Shown: positions 54,063 to 63,171 of the stretch, in pieces
How positions within the stretch are numbered: the stretch's first letter is position 1
How the letters are laid out: each line of letters starts with the position of its first letter
Assembly: GCF_048820975.1 (NCBI RefSeq)
Contig: NZ_JBMEUF010000001.1
Coordinates: 1,984,001 to 2,048,000, forward strand
Length of the DNA stretch: 64,000 bases
Source: Glaciecola sp048820975
Lineage (GTDB): Bacteria > Pseudomonadota > Gammaproteobacteria > Enterobacterales > Alteromonadaceae
Reading direction: 5' to 3'
Position numbers and translations under genes: made by a program
Notes under the pieces: model-generated
Seen by the model: only the letters and a program-made list of their open reading frames with translations
Told to the model about the DNA's origin: nothing
Database searches by the model: none

Positions 54063-54525
54063 GCTTTCCTCATGCGGTAACGCAAATCTATGCGCGCTAG
54101 TTTATCGTTAGCTTGTCAGCAAATAAAGTTAATAATATCTATCCTTTGTAAACGTGTTCCTAATGTAGCCATAAAACCTAATTTTGGAATATACAGCGAA
54201 CACTAAAAAAAAATATTATAAATTCCGTATTTATATTGCGCTACAAATAATATTTTTGATGCTCACTAAGCCATTCAATTACATGACAAAAATTGGCTAC
54301 TATATAAAGTTAGGTAAATCGAATAGCGGCAGTGCTTCTTTATTTAGCTTAAAAATTACACTTTTGGCTGAATATTTGTTCGCTTTTTAATCGACAACTG
54401 ATAAACTGTCGCTAAATAGATACATGTTGCACGTACTATGCGGTGTAGCGTGACATAACCTGCTAAGGCATGTAGACCTCGTCTAGTTGTTCATTGTAGT
54501 AGTAATAATTAAAAAGAGAATTGAT
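54063..54525. other. 463-bp intergenic region, no supported gene
   Basis: AT-rich spacer between the divergent DUF2058 and PEP-CTERM-like genes. A 68-codon frame at 54184-54390 lacks a ribosome site and has a composition unlike the neighbours. No hairpin or promoter stands out. Confidence 0.5.
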
Positions 54526-55341
54526 ATGAATAAAAAGATAAGTAGCGCATTTTTTAGCGTGATGTGTGTGTTAGGAGCTAGTTCACAGGCCGCAACTATT
54601 AGCGTGTTTGATACGAACTTAGCCTTTCACGAAGCGGCCTTTTATAGTTCTTTAACGCTAGGCTCTTCTTTAACCGAAGATTTTGACTCTTTCACACCCG
54701 TTGATGCTCAGTACCAGCGTTATAACGCTCAAAATAGCTGGCTGGTTTCGAGCAATTCAATCAATACTTCCGTTGGCGTATTTACCAACACAATTGCTGG
54801 CCAAGCCGGTAAAAATACAAATTCAGATAATTTGATGATTGAAAGTGAAATTACGGGTGAACATGGACGAGAATCACTCGCGTCAAGCGCAAGTGATTAT
54901 TGGCTCGACAACAACGACGCTAGCCAAGTGCAATGGGATATTGTTGGAAACGGCTTGTTCAATTCTATAGGTTTCTTTTTGTCAGACGTAAACGACATTA
55001 ACGCTCGTTTGAACTTTATGTTTGGTCAAGATACTCAACTTAACACTGGCACACGGTACGCTGACGCCAAAGTAATTTTCGTAACAATTACTGATTTTGC
55101 AGCGGTAAACAGTGCCAGCCTAATTTTTGAAAATTGTAAAAATGTTGCTTGTGCTTCTTTATCTGGCAGCGATGGTTGGGGCATTGATGACATTACATTA
55201 GGATTAACCCAAACTAGCTTGGCAGCTGGCCCGCTTAATTTTGCGAATCAAGTGCCAATAAAAGAAACGGGGCTACTGGTAGTTGCTGGCTTAGCGAGTA
55301 TTTTTTATATTAGAAAACGCAAGCTGTTATCACGCAACTAA
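54526..55341 (+). CDS. Exported protein with PEP-CTERM-like C-terminal anchor
   Basis: 271 residues from the ATG at 54526: a signal peptide ending ASSQA (about 22), a beta-rich extracellular domain with DDITLG-type end (GSDGWGIDDITLG), and a C-terminal tripartite tail VPIKETGLLVVAGLASIFYIRKRK (membrane helix then basic cluster). This has the architecture of PEP-CTERM sorting signals, but VPEP is replaced by VPIK. The domain layout (DFDSFTP, WGIDDI) is common among PEP-CTERM proteins. No exosortase gene is in the window. An upstream in-frame start at 54487 is less likely. Confidence 0.75.
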   Translation: MNKKISSAFFSVMCVLGASSQAATISVFDTNLAFHEAAFYSSLTLGSSLTEDFDSFTPVDAQYQRYNAQNSWLVSSNSINTSVGVFTNTIAGQAGKNTNSDNLMIESEITGEHGRESLASSASDYWLDNNDASQVQWDIVGNGLFNSIGFFLSDVNDINARLNFMFGQDTQLNTGTRYADAKVIFVTITDFAAVNSASLIFENCKNVACASLSGSDGWGIDDITLGLTQTSLAAGPLNFANQVPIKETGLLVVAGLASIFYIRKRKLLSRN

Positions 55342-55357
55342 AACAAACAGCCATCGC

Positions 55358-55378
55358 AAGCGCCTTTTAAAGGCGCTT
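55358..55378 (+). terminator. Possible terminator hairpin
   Basis: AAGCGCCTTT and AAAGGCGCTT form a 10-bp perfect stem 17 bp after the stop codon. It lacks a T run, so it is only a candidate. Confidence 0.4.
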
Positions 55379-55628
55379 CGCCTCTCCCCCCCTAAGCGCC
55401 AGCTCTTTTACCTTCTATTATTGTACCTTCAGTAAGCGAACTATTATAAATAGTCGATTCCCGTACTTACTTGCAAACAACCTAATTAGCATATTTATAT
55501 GATTTATTTACACAAGCGTTAAATTTGTGTAAATTACTCGCATTCTGGATGCGTACTATTTTTGAAATTATATTTACTCAATTTTAGCTATGTACGCTTA
55601 TTTATTAGTGCCTAACAAGAGTATGTTT

Positions 55629-57761
55629 ATGTCTAACCTAGCCCAATATGTTCATTTACGCAGCCAACAAGCTAGCCTTATTATTGATTGCCGTCGCAAT
55701 ACCCCTGAGGTTTTGTATTGGGGCAAGGTTCTGTCAAAAAATACCTGTCCAGAAATGTTAGGTATTTTACAAACACGCCAAGAAGCAAAATGCGCTTTGG
55801 TTGAAGAAGTCCCTATTAGTTTATCACCTTGTTTAGGCAATGGTTTTACTGGCCAACCCGCACTTGATTTATTTGACAACGGTATTGCGTGGTCTGTTGG
55901 CGCAAGCTTGCAAGCAATAAAACAAGATAATGACCAGTCAGTTGTTTTTGTGTCATTTGATGAAACAAGGCAAATTGAACTTACTCACACAATAGACTTA
56001 GATTTTGATACTAACGTAATATGTGCAAGTACACGCATAAAGAATTTGGCTGATTCATTGCTTAACGTAAATTATTGCGCCGCCCCCACTTTCAGCATGC
56101 CTGATCACATCAGTAAAGTGCTCTCGTTTGAAGGGCGTTGGTCAATGGAGTTTCAGCAAAACAGTATAGATTTATTCTTAGGTGCGTTTGTACGCGAAAA
56201 TCGCAAAGGTAAAACCTCTCACGATAACTTCCCAGGTGTTATTTTGCATAGTGAGCATGCCAATGAAGCTAGCGGAGAATGTTATGGCTTTCATTTGGGA
56301 TGGTCTGGTAATCATAGAACGCGCGTTGAGCTTCTTCCTGAACAAAGAACCTATGTACAAATGGGCGAGTTATTAGGTGCCGGTGAAGTACAACTAAAAC
56401 AAGGCGAAAGCTATACCAGCCCTAGCCTATATTTGAGCTATTCAGCCGCAGGTTTTGGTGAGTTATCACACAATTACCACCGCTTTGTTCGCCAACAAAT
56501 TTTAAGCAGCAACATCACCAAAGTGCCGCGCCCTGTGCACTACAACACGTGGGAAGGTATTTACTTTGACCACAATATAGATACCTTGAAAAACTTAGCC
56601 AATATTATGGCCAATGTAGGCGCAGAACGATTTGTATTAGATGACGGATGGTTTAAGGGCCGCCGCGGTGACAACGCCGGCTTGGGTGACTGGATAGTAG
56701 ATGAGGCAATTTACCCTAATGGTTTATCACCTATTATTGACCACGTTAACGACTTAGGTATGGCCTTTGGTATTTGGTTTGAGCCTGAAATGGTTAACCC
56801 TGACAGCGACCTATTCCGTGATCATCCTGAGTGGGTACTTTCTACCGAAGGCAATCCACAAATAAAATTTAGACATCAGTTAGTGCTTGATTTAACGCGT
56901 ACAGAAGTGTGCGATTACTTATTTAAACAAATGAATGATGTGCTTAACGACTATCCGCAAATATCTTATATTAAGTGGGATATGAACCGAGATATTAACC
57001 ATACTGGTGACGGCCAAGGTAAGAGTGCAATTCACGCACAAACACTTGCGGTTTATGCTCTAATTGACCGCGTTAAAGCTGCGCATCCGCACGTAGAAAT
57101 TGAAAGTTGTTCATCAGGCGGTGCACGTATTGATTATGGCGTGTTGGCGCATACTGATCGTGTTTGGACCTCTGATTCAAATGACGCCCTTGACCGCCTA
57201 ATGATTCAGCGCGGCTGTTCGTTCTTCTTCCCCGCTGAAATTATGGGTTCTCATGTAGGCCCGCGTGATTGCCATATTACTGGCCGTCGTATTTCTATGG
57301 AAATGCGAATCGCAGTTGCAATGTTTGGTTCTATGGGCATGGAAATGGACCCACGCGAACTTGATGAAGAAGATATAGCCTGCTTACAAGCTGGCCTTGG
57401 CATTTACAAAGATTACCGTAGCCTAATTCATTCAGGGCGTTTATATCGTGCTGACTTAAACGGTAATTCGGTTGACTTTGGCGTAGTAGCTGACGACAAG
57501 AGCTTGGCCTTGTTTGCGTATAACAGTGTGGTAGAAACCCGCAGAACTATGCCGCGTAAATATCGCTTTGCAGGATTAGACCCAGATGGGCTTTACACCC
57601 TAGACCTAGTTTGGCCTAAAAAATTATTCGAATATTCGAAGTCAATATTGTCAGTAATTGAAGGGCAAACGTTTAGCGGCGAAGTGTTAATGAACTACGG
57701 AATGCAGTTGCCTGTAGTATTCCCACAAACTAGCTTAATATTTAAATTAACTAAGCAATAG
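55629..57761 (+). CDS. GH36 alpha-galactosidase
   Basis: Hydrolyses terminal alpha-galactose from raffinose-type oligosaccharides, melibiose or galactomannan fragments. 710 residues from the ATG at 55629 (AAGAG seven bases upstream). No signal peptide, so cytoplasmic. Domain order is an N-terminal beta-sandwich (1-300), a TIM barrel with the motifs FVLDDGWF and GIWFEPEM, the nucleophile in IKWDMNRD (Asp451), the acid/base in SDSNDALDR (Asp516), and a C-terminal sandwich. It faces the galactose-oxidation genes and fits with the galTK operon and the TonB/symporter uptake genes elsewhere in the window. Confidence 0.95.
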   Translation: MSNLAQYVHLRSQQASLIIDCRRNTPEVLYWGKVLSKNTCPEMLGILQTRQEAKCALVEEVPISLSPCLGNGFTGQPALDLFDNGIAWSVGASLQAIKQDNDQSVVFVSFDETRQIELTHTIDLDFDTNVICASTRIKNLADSLLNVNYCAAPTFSMPDHISKVLSFEGRWSMEFQQNSIDLFLGAFVRENRKGKTSHDNFPGVILHSEHANEASGECYGFHLGWSGNHRTRVELLPEQRTYVQMGELLGAGEVQLKQGESYTSPSLYLSYSAAGFGELSHNYHRFVRQQILSSNITKVPRPVHYNTWEGIYFDHNIDTLKNLANIMANVGAERFVLDDGWFKGRRGDNAGLGDWIVDEAIYPNGLSPIIDHVNDLGMAFGIWFEPEMVNPDSDLFRDHPEWVLSTEGNPQIKFRHQLVLDLTRTEVCDYLFKQMNDVLNDYPQISYIKWDMNRDINHTGDGQGKSAIHAQTLAVYALIDRVKAAHPHVEIESCSSGGARIDYGVLAHTDRVWTSDSNDALDRLMIQRGCSFFFPAEIMGSHVGPRDCHITGRRISMEMRIAVAMFGSMGMEMDPRELDEEDIACLQAGLGIYKDYRSLIHSGRLYRADLNGNSVDFGVVADDKSLALFAYNSVVETRRTMPRKYRFAGLDPDGLYTLDLVWPKKLFEYSKSILSVIEGQTFSGEVLMNYGMQLPVVFPQTSLIFKLTKQ

Positions 57762-57802
57762 ATTACTTAAGTTGAGCGGCCTAAAATATCTTGTTTTGGC
57801 CG

Positions 57803-58747
57803 CTATACAAATGATGAGTCGGGAACCGTAACACGCGGTTCTTCTCTTCCAAGCTTATCACTTAGTTGATACACGAATACATTTCCAGCACGCGGCTGTT
57901 TAGCAAGTTGTGCCTTTGGCAGGTTTTCCTGCGCACTGGTTATAAACAAATGGTCCATATTGGGCCCTCCAATTGCCACACAAGCCCCCTGCGTCACTGG
58001 AATAGGATATCTAAACAATTCTTGCCCTTCAGAATTCAAGCATACTACGCATGCGCCGCCCCAAAGCGCAATCCAAACATTGCCTTGAGTATCTACGCAA
58101 GCGCCATCTGGAAAACAGTGTTTTTCGAATTTGGCAAATAAACGCTGGTCAATAATATAGCCGTCTTCATCTAGCTCATACTGATACACTTTATGGGTGC
58201 TTGAATCGCTGTGGTACATAACACTGGCATCGTTATTAAAACAAAGCCCATTAGATATATGAATCCCCGAAAGAGTGTGCTCAATGTGTACCTGTTGTAT
58301 AGGAGAACCCTCAGGCAAGGAATCAAAATGGGCACTATAAAGCGCACCTTGTTGCTTTACATCTAGTTTGGCGTAGTCACCATTACTTACCATGGTACCA
58401 AACCAATACCGCCCTTTAGGGTCGCATTTACCATCGTTCATTCGGGTATGCGGATTTTCTTTTTCAATATCAGCCACCCATTGCATTTCGCGGGTTTTAT
58501 AATTGAATAATGCAAGGCCTTGCTCAAAGCCTGCCATTAGCCATTCTTTACGCTCAGTGAATGCAAATGTGGCAAGCTTGTAAGGTAAACTAATGGTTTG
58601 GTGAATTTGCGTGTCAAAATGCCATATATGTAGCAATTTATTGTGAATGTCGGTCCAAAAAAGCGCTTGCTCTTGTGTACACCACAACACATTTTCACCC
58701 AGTATATTTTGACAAGGAATTTGGTAAAGGAATTGTTTAACTAACAA
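57803..58747 (-). CDS. SMP-30/gluconolactonase family lactonase
   Basis: 314-residue six-bladed beta-propeller of the regucalcin/gluconolactonase group. Family motifs are GENVLWCTQEQALFWTDI with the metal glutamate, RMNDGKCDPKGRYWFGTM, HISNGLCFNNDASVMYHSDS with metal asparagine and aspartate, and FPDGACVDTQGNVWIALWGG. The start is TTG at 58747 with AGGG seven bases upstream. It follows a 2-keto-3-deoxygalactonate kinase gene by 29 bp, and a sugar dehydrogenase gene precedes that, so it probably opens galactono-lactone (inference). Confidence 0.88.
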   Translation of the reverse strand: MLVKQFLYQIPCQNILGENVLWCTQEQALFWTDIHNKLLHIWHFDTQIHQTISLPYKLATFAFTERKEWLMAGFEQGLALFNYKTREMQWVADIEKENPHTRMNDGKCDPKGRYWFGTMVSNGDYAKLDVKQQGALYSAHFDSLPEGSPIQQVHIEHTLSGIHISNGLCFNNDASVMYHSDSSTHKVYQYELDEDGYIIDQRLFAKFEKHCFPDGACVDTQGNVWIALWGGACVVCLNSEGQELFRYPIPVTQGACVAIGGPNMDHLFITSAQENLPKAQLAKQPRAGNVFVYQLSDKLGREEPRVTVPDSSFV

Positions 58748-58776
58748 AGTACTGCCCTATTATCTTTATTATTAAT

Positions 58777-59739
58777 TTACGACCATTCTTGCGCTAAAAA
58801 GCGCTGGCGTACAGCCGCAAAACCTAACACCGTGGCTTGTTTACCATGAAAGCAATCTACCGCACTGCTCTGTTTTTTAATTACGCGTTTAAACAAATCA
58901 CTTATATGGCTTTCACCAATAATAATAACGCGCTCTACTTCTTTAATATCCCACTCTTGTGCGTACATGGCTGCGCGTACATCACTACCTATTAATAGGC
59001 CTGACAAATAAGAATTGGCAGCGGTAGGTGTTAATTGTTCGAAAAGCTGCTTTGTACGTACACTAAATAAACCGTGTATGAGATTACCTGATGAACTACC
59101 TAAAGTGAAATCTGCACCTAAATCAAACGAGTTTGCATCAAACACATCGCTAGGTGCTTGAATAAGAATACTAGAGTGCGTAAGTAAATCAAATAATTCA
59201 CCGGTCATCGCGGTTTTAAACATTTGAATAACGCCGTCTTTCACTAAAATCCACTTTGTATGAGTACCCGGTAAACAAATAAGATAAGTACCATTTCGGT
59301 GGGATGCGCTTGCTTCTAACCATCCTAATACTTGTAACTCTTCGCTGCGCATTACGTCAAAATGCCCATTTGCAAGGGTGCAACTTAGTCCCGGTACAAT
59401 ATTAATATTATGCCCTTCGCACTCAAAATTTACCAAGCCAGTTACTATGTCGGCCGGCTCAACTGGACAAGGTACATAGGGTGATTGATGCCAGCCAATA
59501 GATGAGCCTATTTGCCCACCCATTATTACGTCTAATGTGCCGTAGTCATCACGCCATTTTTGCGTGATTTGTAAAAAGGTACTGGCGAAATCAAGTTTAT
59601 TTTTTTGTACGCCAGCGCACTCTGCTTCATCTAGCACTTCTACGCTTTTATTCGCTAATGTACAGCACAAAGCAGCTTTTAATCGTGAGGTTCCCCAATC
59701 TATTGCTATATAACATTGGTCGCGTTTTGCTTGAAACAT
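58777..59739 (-). CDS. dgoK: 2-dehydro-3-deoxygalactonokinase
   Basis: Phosphorylates 2-keto-3-deoxygalactonate in the De Ley-Doudoroff pathway. 320 residues (292 in E. coli). Features are the phosphate-binding start YIAIDWGTSRLKAALC, VIMGGQIGSSIGW, the family signature LPGTHTKWILVKDG with AMTGELFDLL, and IIIGESHISDLF near the end. It begins two bases after the stop of the upstream SDR gene, so the two are coupled. The aldolase (dgoA) and galactonate dehydratase (dgoD) are not in the window. Confidence 0.93.
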   Translation of the reverse strand: MFQAKRDQCYIAIDWGTSRLKAALCCTLANKSVEVLDEAECAGVQKNKLDFASTFLQITQKWRDDYGTLDVIMGGQIGSSIGWHQSPYVPCPVEPADIVTGLVNFECEGHNINIVPGLSCTLANGHFDVMRSEELQVLGWLEASASHRNGTYLICLPGTHTKWILVKDGVIQMFKTAMTGELFDLLTHSSILIQAPSDVFDANSFDLGADFTLGSSSGNLIHGLFSVRTKQLFEQLTPTAANSYLSGLLIGSDVRAAMYAQEWDIKEVERVIIIGESHISDLFKRVIKKQSSAVDCFHGKQATVLGFAAVRQRFLAQEWS

Positions 59740-59741
59740 AA

Positions 59742-60500
59742 CTAAGTGCGTCCTCCGTCAATATTAATACCTTGGCCGGTGATCATAGCCGAATCATCAG
59801 ATGCTAAGAATAGAGCTAAAGACGCAACTTGCTCAGGCAGTAAACGCTGTTTTAAGGCCATGGAGTCAAGCCACTTTCGCTCTTCATCTTCGGTTAACCA
59901 TGTTTCAAGTTGTTTTTCGGTGGCCACCCAACCCGGTAAAATAGCGTTCACGCGAATGTTGTGATCACCAAAATCTTTGGCGAGGGCTTTGGTCATGCCC
60001 ATTAAACCAGCTTTTGCTGTCACGTAGCCGGTCATTTGCTTCTGCCCAATGAGCGCATTAATAGAGCTGAAATTAATAATACTGCCGGCATTGCGTTTCT
60101 TCATTTTAGAGAACGCGGCTTGCGAGGCAAAAAATGCAGGATCTAAGTTTACATTCATGCATTTATGCCAATCGTAGGCAGATATATTTTCCACCTGATG
60201 CCTATTGTCATTCGCAACGTTATTCACCATCACATCTAAACGATTGAAGTGATGATAAGCGTCACAAATAGCGTCTTGAAGCAATTCAGGTTTGGTTACA
60301 TCGGTATTTCGATACCACAGTTTCTCAGCGTGGGAACCTAAGGATTGAATTAAAGCTTGTGCGTTGTTTTCGTTAATATCAATGAATGCGACCTTCGCTT
60401 GCTGTTCAACAAACGCACGCACCATTGCCGCTCCAATGCCTGAAGCACCGCCGGTTATGAATACAACTTTGTCTTGTAGACTTTTATAAAGAGTTGTCAC
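59742..60500 (-). CDS. SDR-family sugar (probably galactose) 1-dehydrogenase
   Basis: Classical short-chain dehydrogenase of about 252 residues. The cofactor loop is TGGASGIGAA, with the conserved VNNVANDNRH, the catalytic serine in INFSSINAL, and YVTAK with catalytic tyrosine and lysine. NNxANDxRH is typical of bacterial galactose and arabinose dehydrogenases. I place the start at GTG 60500 because GGAAG lies six bases upstream; a TTG one codon earlier is the alternative. First gene of the operon dehydrogenase-kinase-lactonase, which gives it a role in galactose oxidation. Confidence 0.88.
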   Translation of the reverse strand: MTTLYKSLQDKVVFITGGASGIGAAMVRAFVEQQAKVAFIDINENNAQALIQSLGSHAEKLWYRNTDVTKPELLQDAICDAYHHFNRLDVMVNNVANDNRHQVENISAYDWHKCMNVNLDPAFFASQAAFSKMKKRNAGSIINFSSINALIGQKQMTGYVTAKAGLMGMTKALAKDFGDHNIRVNAILPGWVATEKQLETWLTEDEERKWLDSMALKQRLLPEQVASLALFLASDDSAMITGQGINIDGGRT

Positions 60501-60690
60501 CAAATACTTCCAAATTTTGCCGTTTCTGAGGCTAGATTAACACCAAGTTTACAACTTCACCATATACCAATTTCAGTACCAAAATTAATTGACCCAGTTT
60601 AGGTTTAATGAATACCTCATGCATAGCAAAAAGCGCTCGGGATTATGCTTTCACGTATATTTTCACTATCATTGCTATCTATTTAGTGAT

Positions 60691-60710
60691 TAATATGATA
60701 ATTAGTATTA
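60691..60710. promoter_or_regulatory. Imperfect palindrome in the FadR/SDR divergent region
   Basis: TAATA and TATTA flank a 10-bp AT-rich centre, about 65 bp before the regulator start and 190 bp before the SDR start. It is a weak candidate operator for the GntR-type regulator. Confidence 0.3.
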
Positions 60711-60774
60711 AAGAACTTATTATTTTTTTAACAAGTTAAATAACACTTAGCTACCTTAGAAGTATTGCATCATT

Positions 60775-61467
60775 ATGAAACAAGCACAAAACTTGACACA
60801 ACAGTTAACGCACAAACTTGGACTGGCAATTGTAAACGGACATTACCCTGTTGGTGAGGGCATGCCCTCAGAGGCAAATTTATGTGCGGAGTTTGAAGTA
60901 AGCAGAAGCTCCACGCGCGAAGCGGTTAAGATGCTGTCAGCTAAAGGCTTAGTATCCTCGCGCCCCAAGCAAGGCATTAAAGTATTGCCCGAAAGTAACT
61001 GGAACATGTTTGACACTGACGTCCTTTCTTGGATTTTACAAAGTAAACCTTCATTAAAGTTGTTAAAAGAATTTACGCAGGTGCGCTTTGCAATAGAGCC
61101 TTTAGCGGCCGAACTTGCAGCAAAAAATGCCACTCCAAAGCAACTACAAAATATAGAAAAAGCACTCAATAGGATGGCCGATGCCGAAGATGGACTAGAC
61201 GACCCTCTAGATGCCGATATTAGTTTTCACAATGCTATTCTTGAGGCTAGCGGCAACCGATTTTTTCTTCAGTTGACACAATTTATTAGTACCGCATTAC
61301 GTGTTTCCATTCGCTATACCAATCATATAAAAGGCGTTAAAAATGCCGATGTAAATGCGCACGCTTTAATATTTCAACACATCAAAAGTGGTGATTCAGA
61401 AGGCGCTAAAACCTGCGTATCTGAAGTTTTAGAGGAAGCTTTAGGGCTAATTGAATCAAAGCTCTAA
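60775..61467 (+). CDS. GntR/FadR-family regulator (DgoR-like)
   Basis: 230 residues: a GntR winged helix (about 8-75; GLAIVNGHYPVGEGMPSEANL, CAEFEVSRSSTREAVKMLSA, KGLVSSRPKQGIKVLP) and an all-alpha FCD effector domain (about 90-225) with the metal-binding aspartate and histidines (ADISFHNAILEASGN, NAHALIFQHI). Divergent from the galactose dehydrogenase-kinase-lactonase operon, it is the obvious local repressor; DgoR of E. coli is the same subfamily and responds to galactonate. The 3' end overlaps the convergent MarR gene by 12 bp. Confidence 0.9.
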   Translation: MKQAQNLTQQLTHKLGLAIVNGHYPVGEGMPSEANLCAEFEVSRSSTREAVKMLSAKGLVSSRPKQGIKVLPESNWNMFDTDVLSWILQSKPSLKLLKEFTQVRFAIEPLAAELAAKNATPKQLQNIEKALNRMADAEDGLDDPLDADISFHNAILEASGNRFFLQLTQFISTALRVSIRYTNHIKGVKNADVNAHALIFQHIKSGDSEGAKTCVSEVLEEALGLIESKL

Positions 61468-61914
61468 GTCTTCGGCGTGAGCATATAGGCGGTCAATTAG
61501 TTTACTCAGCATTTCTTGTTCGTCGCTTTCAAGGCATGCAAGTAAAGTATCTTCATATTCGTACGACAACGGCACTATTTCTTCGTAAACCGCATAACCG
61601 GTTTTAGATAATTGAATTTGTGAGCGCCGTTTATCTTCTTTAGCTATTTGGCGCTCAATTAAAGCTCGCTTTAACAACTTGCTAATTGCTCTGCTTATTA
61701 ATGACTTTTCTATTTGCGTTTTTGCAGATATTTCATCAGCCGATGCCCCAGGATACTCGCCTAATACCGCCATAATTCGCCATTCGGTAATTGAAAGCGC
61801 AAATTTATTTTGGTACGCCTGTGCAACCAGAGTGCTCACCTTATTCGACAATATAGACAACCTGTATGGAAGATACCGCTCTAAGGTAAGTAATGGAGTT
61901 GCTTGTTTGCTCAT
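61456..61914 (-). CDS. MarR-family regulator of the tyrosine operon
   Basis: 152-residue winged-helix repressor. The core is LSITEWRIMAVLGEYPGASADEISAKTQIEKSLISRAISKL with the recognition helix, followed by the wing RQIAKEDKRRSQIQLSKTG. GAGG lies five bases before the ATG. It is divergent from hppD, and two phased palindromes lie in the shared promoter region, the arrangement expected for an autoregulated repressor that controls tyrosine catabolism (inference). Relatives with similar context include HpaR- and HmgR-type regulators. Confidence 0.9.
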   Translation of the reverse strand: MSKQATPLLTLERYLPYRLSILSNKVSTLVAQAYQNKFALSITEWRIMAVLGEYPGASADEISAKTQIEKSLISRAISKLLKRALIERQIAKEDKRRSQIQLSKTGYAVYEEIVPLSYEYEDTLLACLESDEQEMLSKLIDRLYAHAEDLEL

Positions 61915-62016
61915 AAAGGCCTCAATTATTATTTATTAAGCTGGGTAGCGCAGTAATTTATCATATATTCATACGCAAATATTAACCATCATTTACAGCC
62001 TATAATTGGTCTTAGC

Positions 62017-62045
62017 TTGACATTAGTTGCAATAGCAACTAATTT
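62017..62045 (+). promoter_or_regulatory. Promoter of the hppD operon
   Basis: A perfect -35 TTGACA (62017-62022) is followed after exactly 17 bp by TAATTT (62040-62045), a weak -10. Both the spacer and the -10 lie inside the palindromic operators. Confidence 0.6.
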
Positions 62046-62064
62046 AGTTGTTATTGCAACTAAA
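62022..62064. promoter_or_regulatory. Two tandem palindromic operators
   Basis: Site 1 (62022-62043) is ATTAGTTGC-AATA-GCAACTAAT with perfect 9-bp arms. Site 2 (62043-62064) is TTTAGTTG-TTATTG-CAACTAAA with perfect 8-bp arms. Their centres are 21 bp apart, two helical turns, so two dimers would bind on the same face. Core half-site: TTAGTTG. They cover the hppD promoter. Confidence 0.8.
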
Positions 62065-62079
62065 TTGAAGGTAAGAGAT

Positions 62080-63171
62080 ATGGCTGATTTATTTGAAAAT
62101 CCGATGGGCTTAGATGGTTTTGAATTTGTGGAGTTTAGCTCACCGGAAAAAGGCATGTTAGAACCGGTATTTATTGCCATGGGGTTTACTCACGTTGCCA
62201 ATCATAAATCAAAAGATGTGGCCCTATGGCGCCAAGGCGATATCAATTTTATTACTAATTATACTAAAAATAGCCCTGCATTTTACTATGCACAAGAGCA
62301 TGGACCATCCGCTTGCGGCATGGCTTTTAGAGTAAAAAACGCCCAGCATGCCTACAAATTAGCACTTGAGAAAGGTGCTCAGCCTATTGATATGCAAACC
62401 GGCGCTATGGAACTTAAATTACCCGCAATAAAGGGGATTGGCGGTGCAGCATTATATTTAATAGACCGCTACAAAGAAGGCGAAACAATTTACGACATAG
62501 ATTTTGAGTGGATTGAAGGGCTTGATATCCATCCCCAAGGTTGCGGGTTCCATACGCTTGACCACCTTACCCACAATGTATATCGCGGACGGATGGCCTA
62601 TTGGGCTAATTTCTACGAAAGTTTATTTAACTTCCGTGAAATTCGCTATTTCGATATTAAGGGCGAATACACGGGTTTGTTGTCAAAAGCCATGACTGCG
62701 CCCGATGGCAAAATAAAGATTCCTTTAAATGAAGAGGCCGGTGCTAGTGGTGGTGGGCAAATAGAAGAATTTTTGATGGAATATAATGGTGAAGGTATTC
62801 AGCACATTGCATTTGCATGTGATGACTTACCCGCTTGCTGGGACAGATTAAAAGCCATGGGCATGGAATTTATGACGCCTCCACCTAATACCTACTACGA
62901 AATGCTAGAAGAGCGTTTACCCGGCCATGGCGAACCAATTGATGAATTAAAAGCGCGCGGGATACTTTTAGATGGCACAACCGAATCTGGAGAGCCTCGC
63001 TTACTACTACAAATATTCTCAGCGGCAATGCTAGGCCCTGTGTTTTTTGAGTTTATTCAGCGTAAACAAGATGATGGTTTTGGTGAAGGTAACTTCAAGG
63101 CATTATTTGAATCAATAGAGCGCGACCAAGTAGCGCGAGGTGTTGTGGGTGCTACAAAGGAAACTGCGTAA
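62080..63171 (+). CDS. hppD: 4-hydroxyphenylpyruvate dioxygenase
   Basis: Converts 4-hydroxyphenylpyruvate to homogentisate in tyrosine catabolism. 363 residues from the ATG at 62080 (AAGG eight bases upstream); the reading frame extends 21 codons upstream through the operators and is not translated. Two VOC domains; iron ligands are the histidine in LDHLTHNV, the histidine in IQHIAFAC and the glutamate in FFEFIQRK; the C-terminal gating helix GFGEGNFKALFESIE is present. It overlaps the next gene by one base (TAATG). Confidence 0.96.
   Translation: MADLFENPMGLDGFEFVEFSSPEKGMLEPVFIAMGFTHVANHKSKDVALWRQGDINFITNYTKNSPAFYYAQEHGPSACGMAFRVKNAQHAYKLALEKGAQPIDMQTGAMELKLPAIKGIGGAALYLIDRYKEGETIYDIDFEWIEGLDIHPQGCGFHTLDHLTHNVYRGRMAYWANFYESLFNFREIRYFDIKGEYTGLLSKAMTAPDGKIKIPLNEEAGASGGGQIEEFLMEYNGEGIQHIAFACDDLPACWDRLKAMGMEFMTPPPNTYYEMLEERLPGHGEPIDELKARGILLDGTTESGEPRLLLQIFSAAMLGPVFFEFIQRKQDDGFGEGNFKALFESIERDQVARGVVGATKETA

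Noticed and set aside
54184..54390. 68-codon frame between the DUF2058 and PEP-CTERM-like genes
   Set aside because: No ribosome site, unusual composition rich in Lys, Tyr and Phe from AT-rich DNA, and no family resemblance.
57775..57804. Inverted repeat AGCGGCC / GGCCGCT between the alpha-galactosidase and lactonase genes as a terminator
   Set aside because: The stem is real but interrupted, lacks a T run on either side and reaches into the lactonase stop codon; not convincing enough to annotate.
62017..62079. N-terminal extension of hppD
   Set aside because: The frame runs through the promoter and the palindromic operators; the ATG at 62080 has a ribosome site and gives the normal family start.
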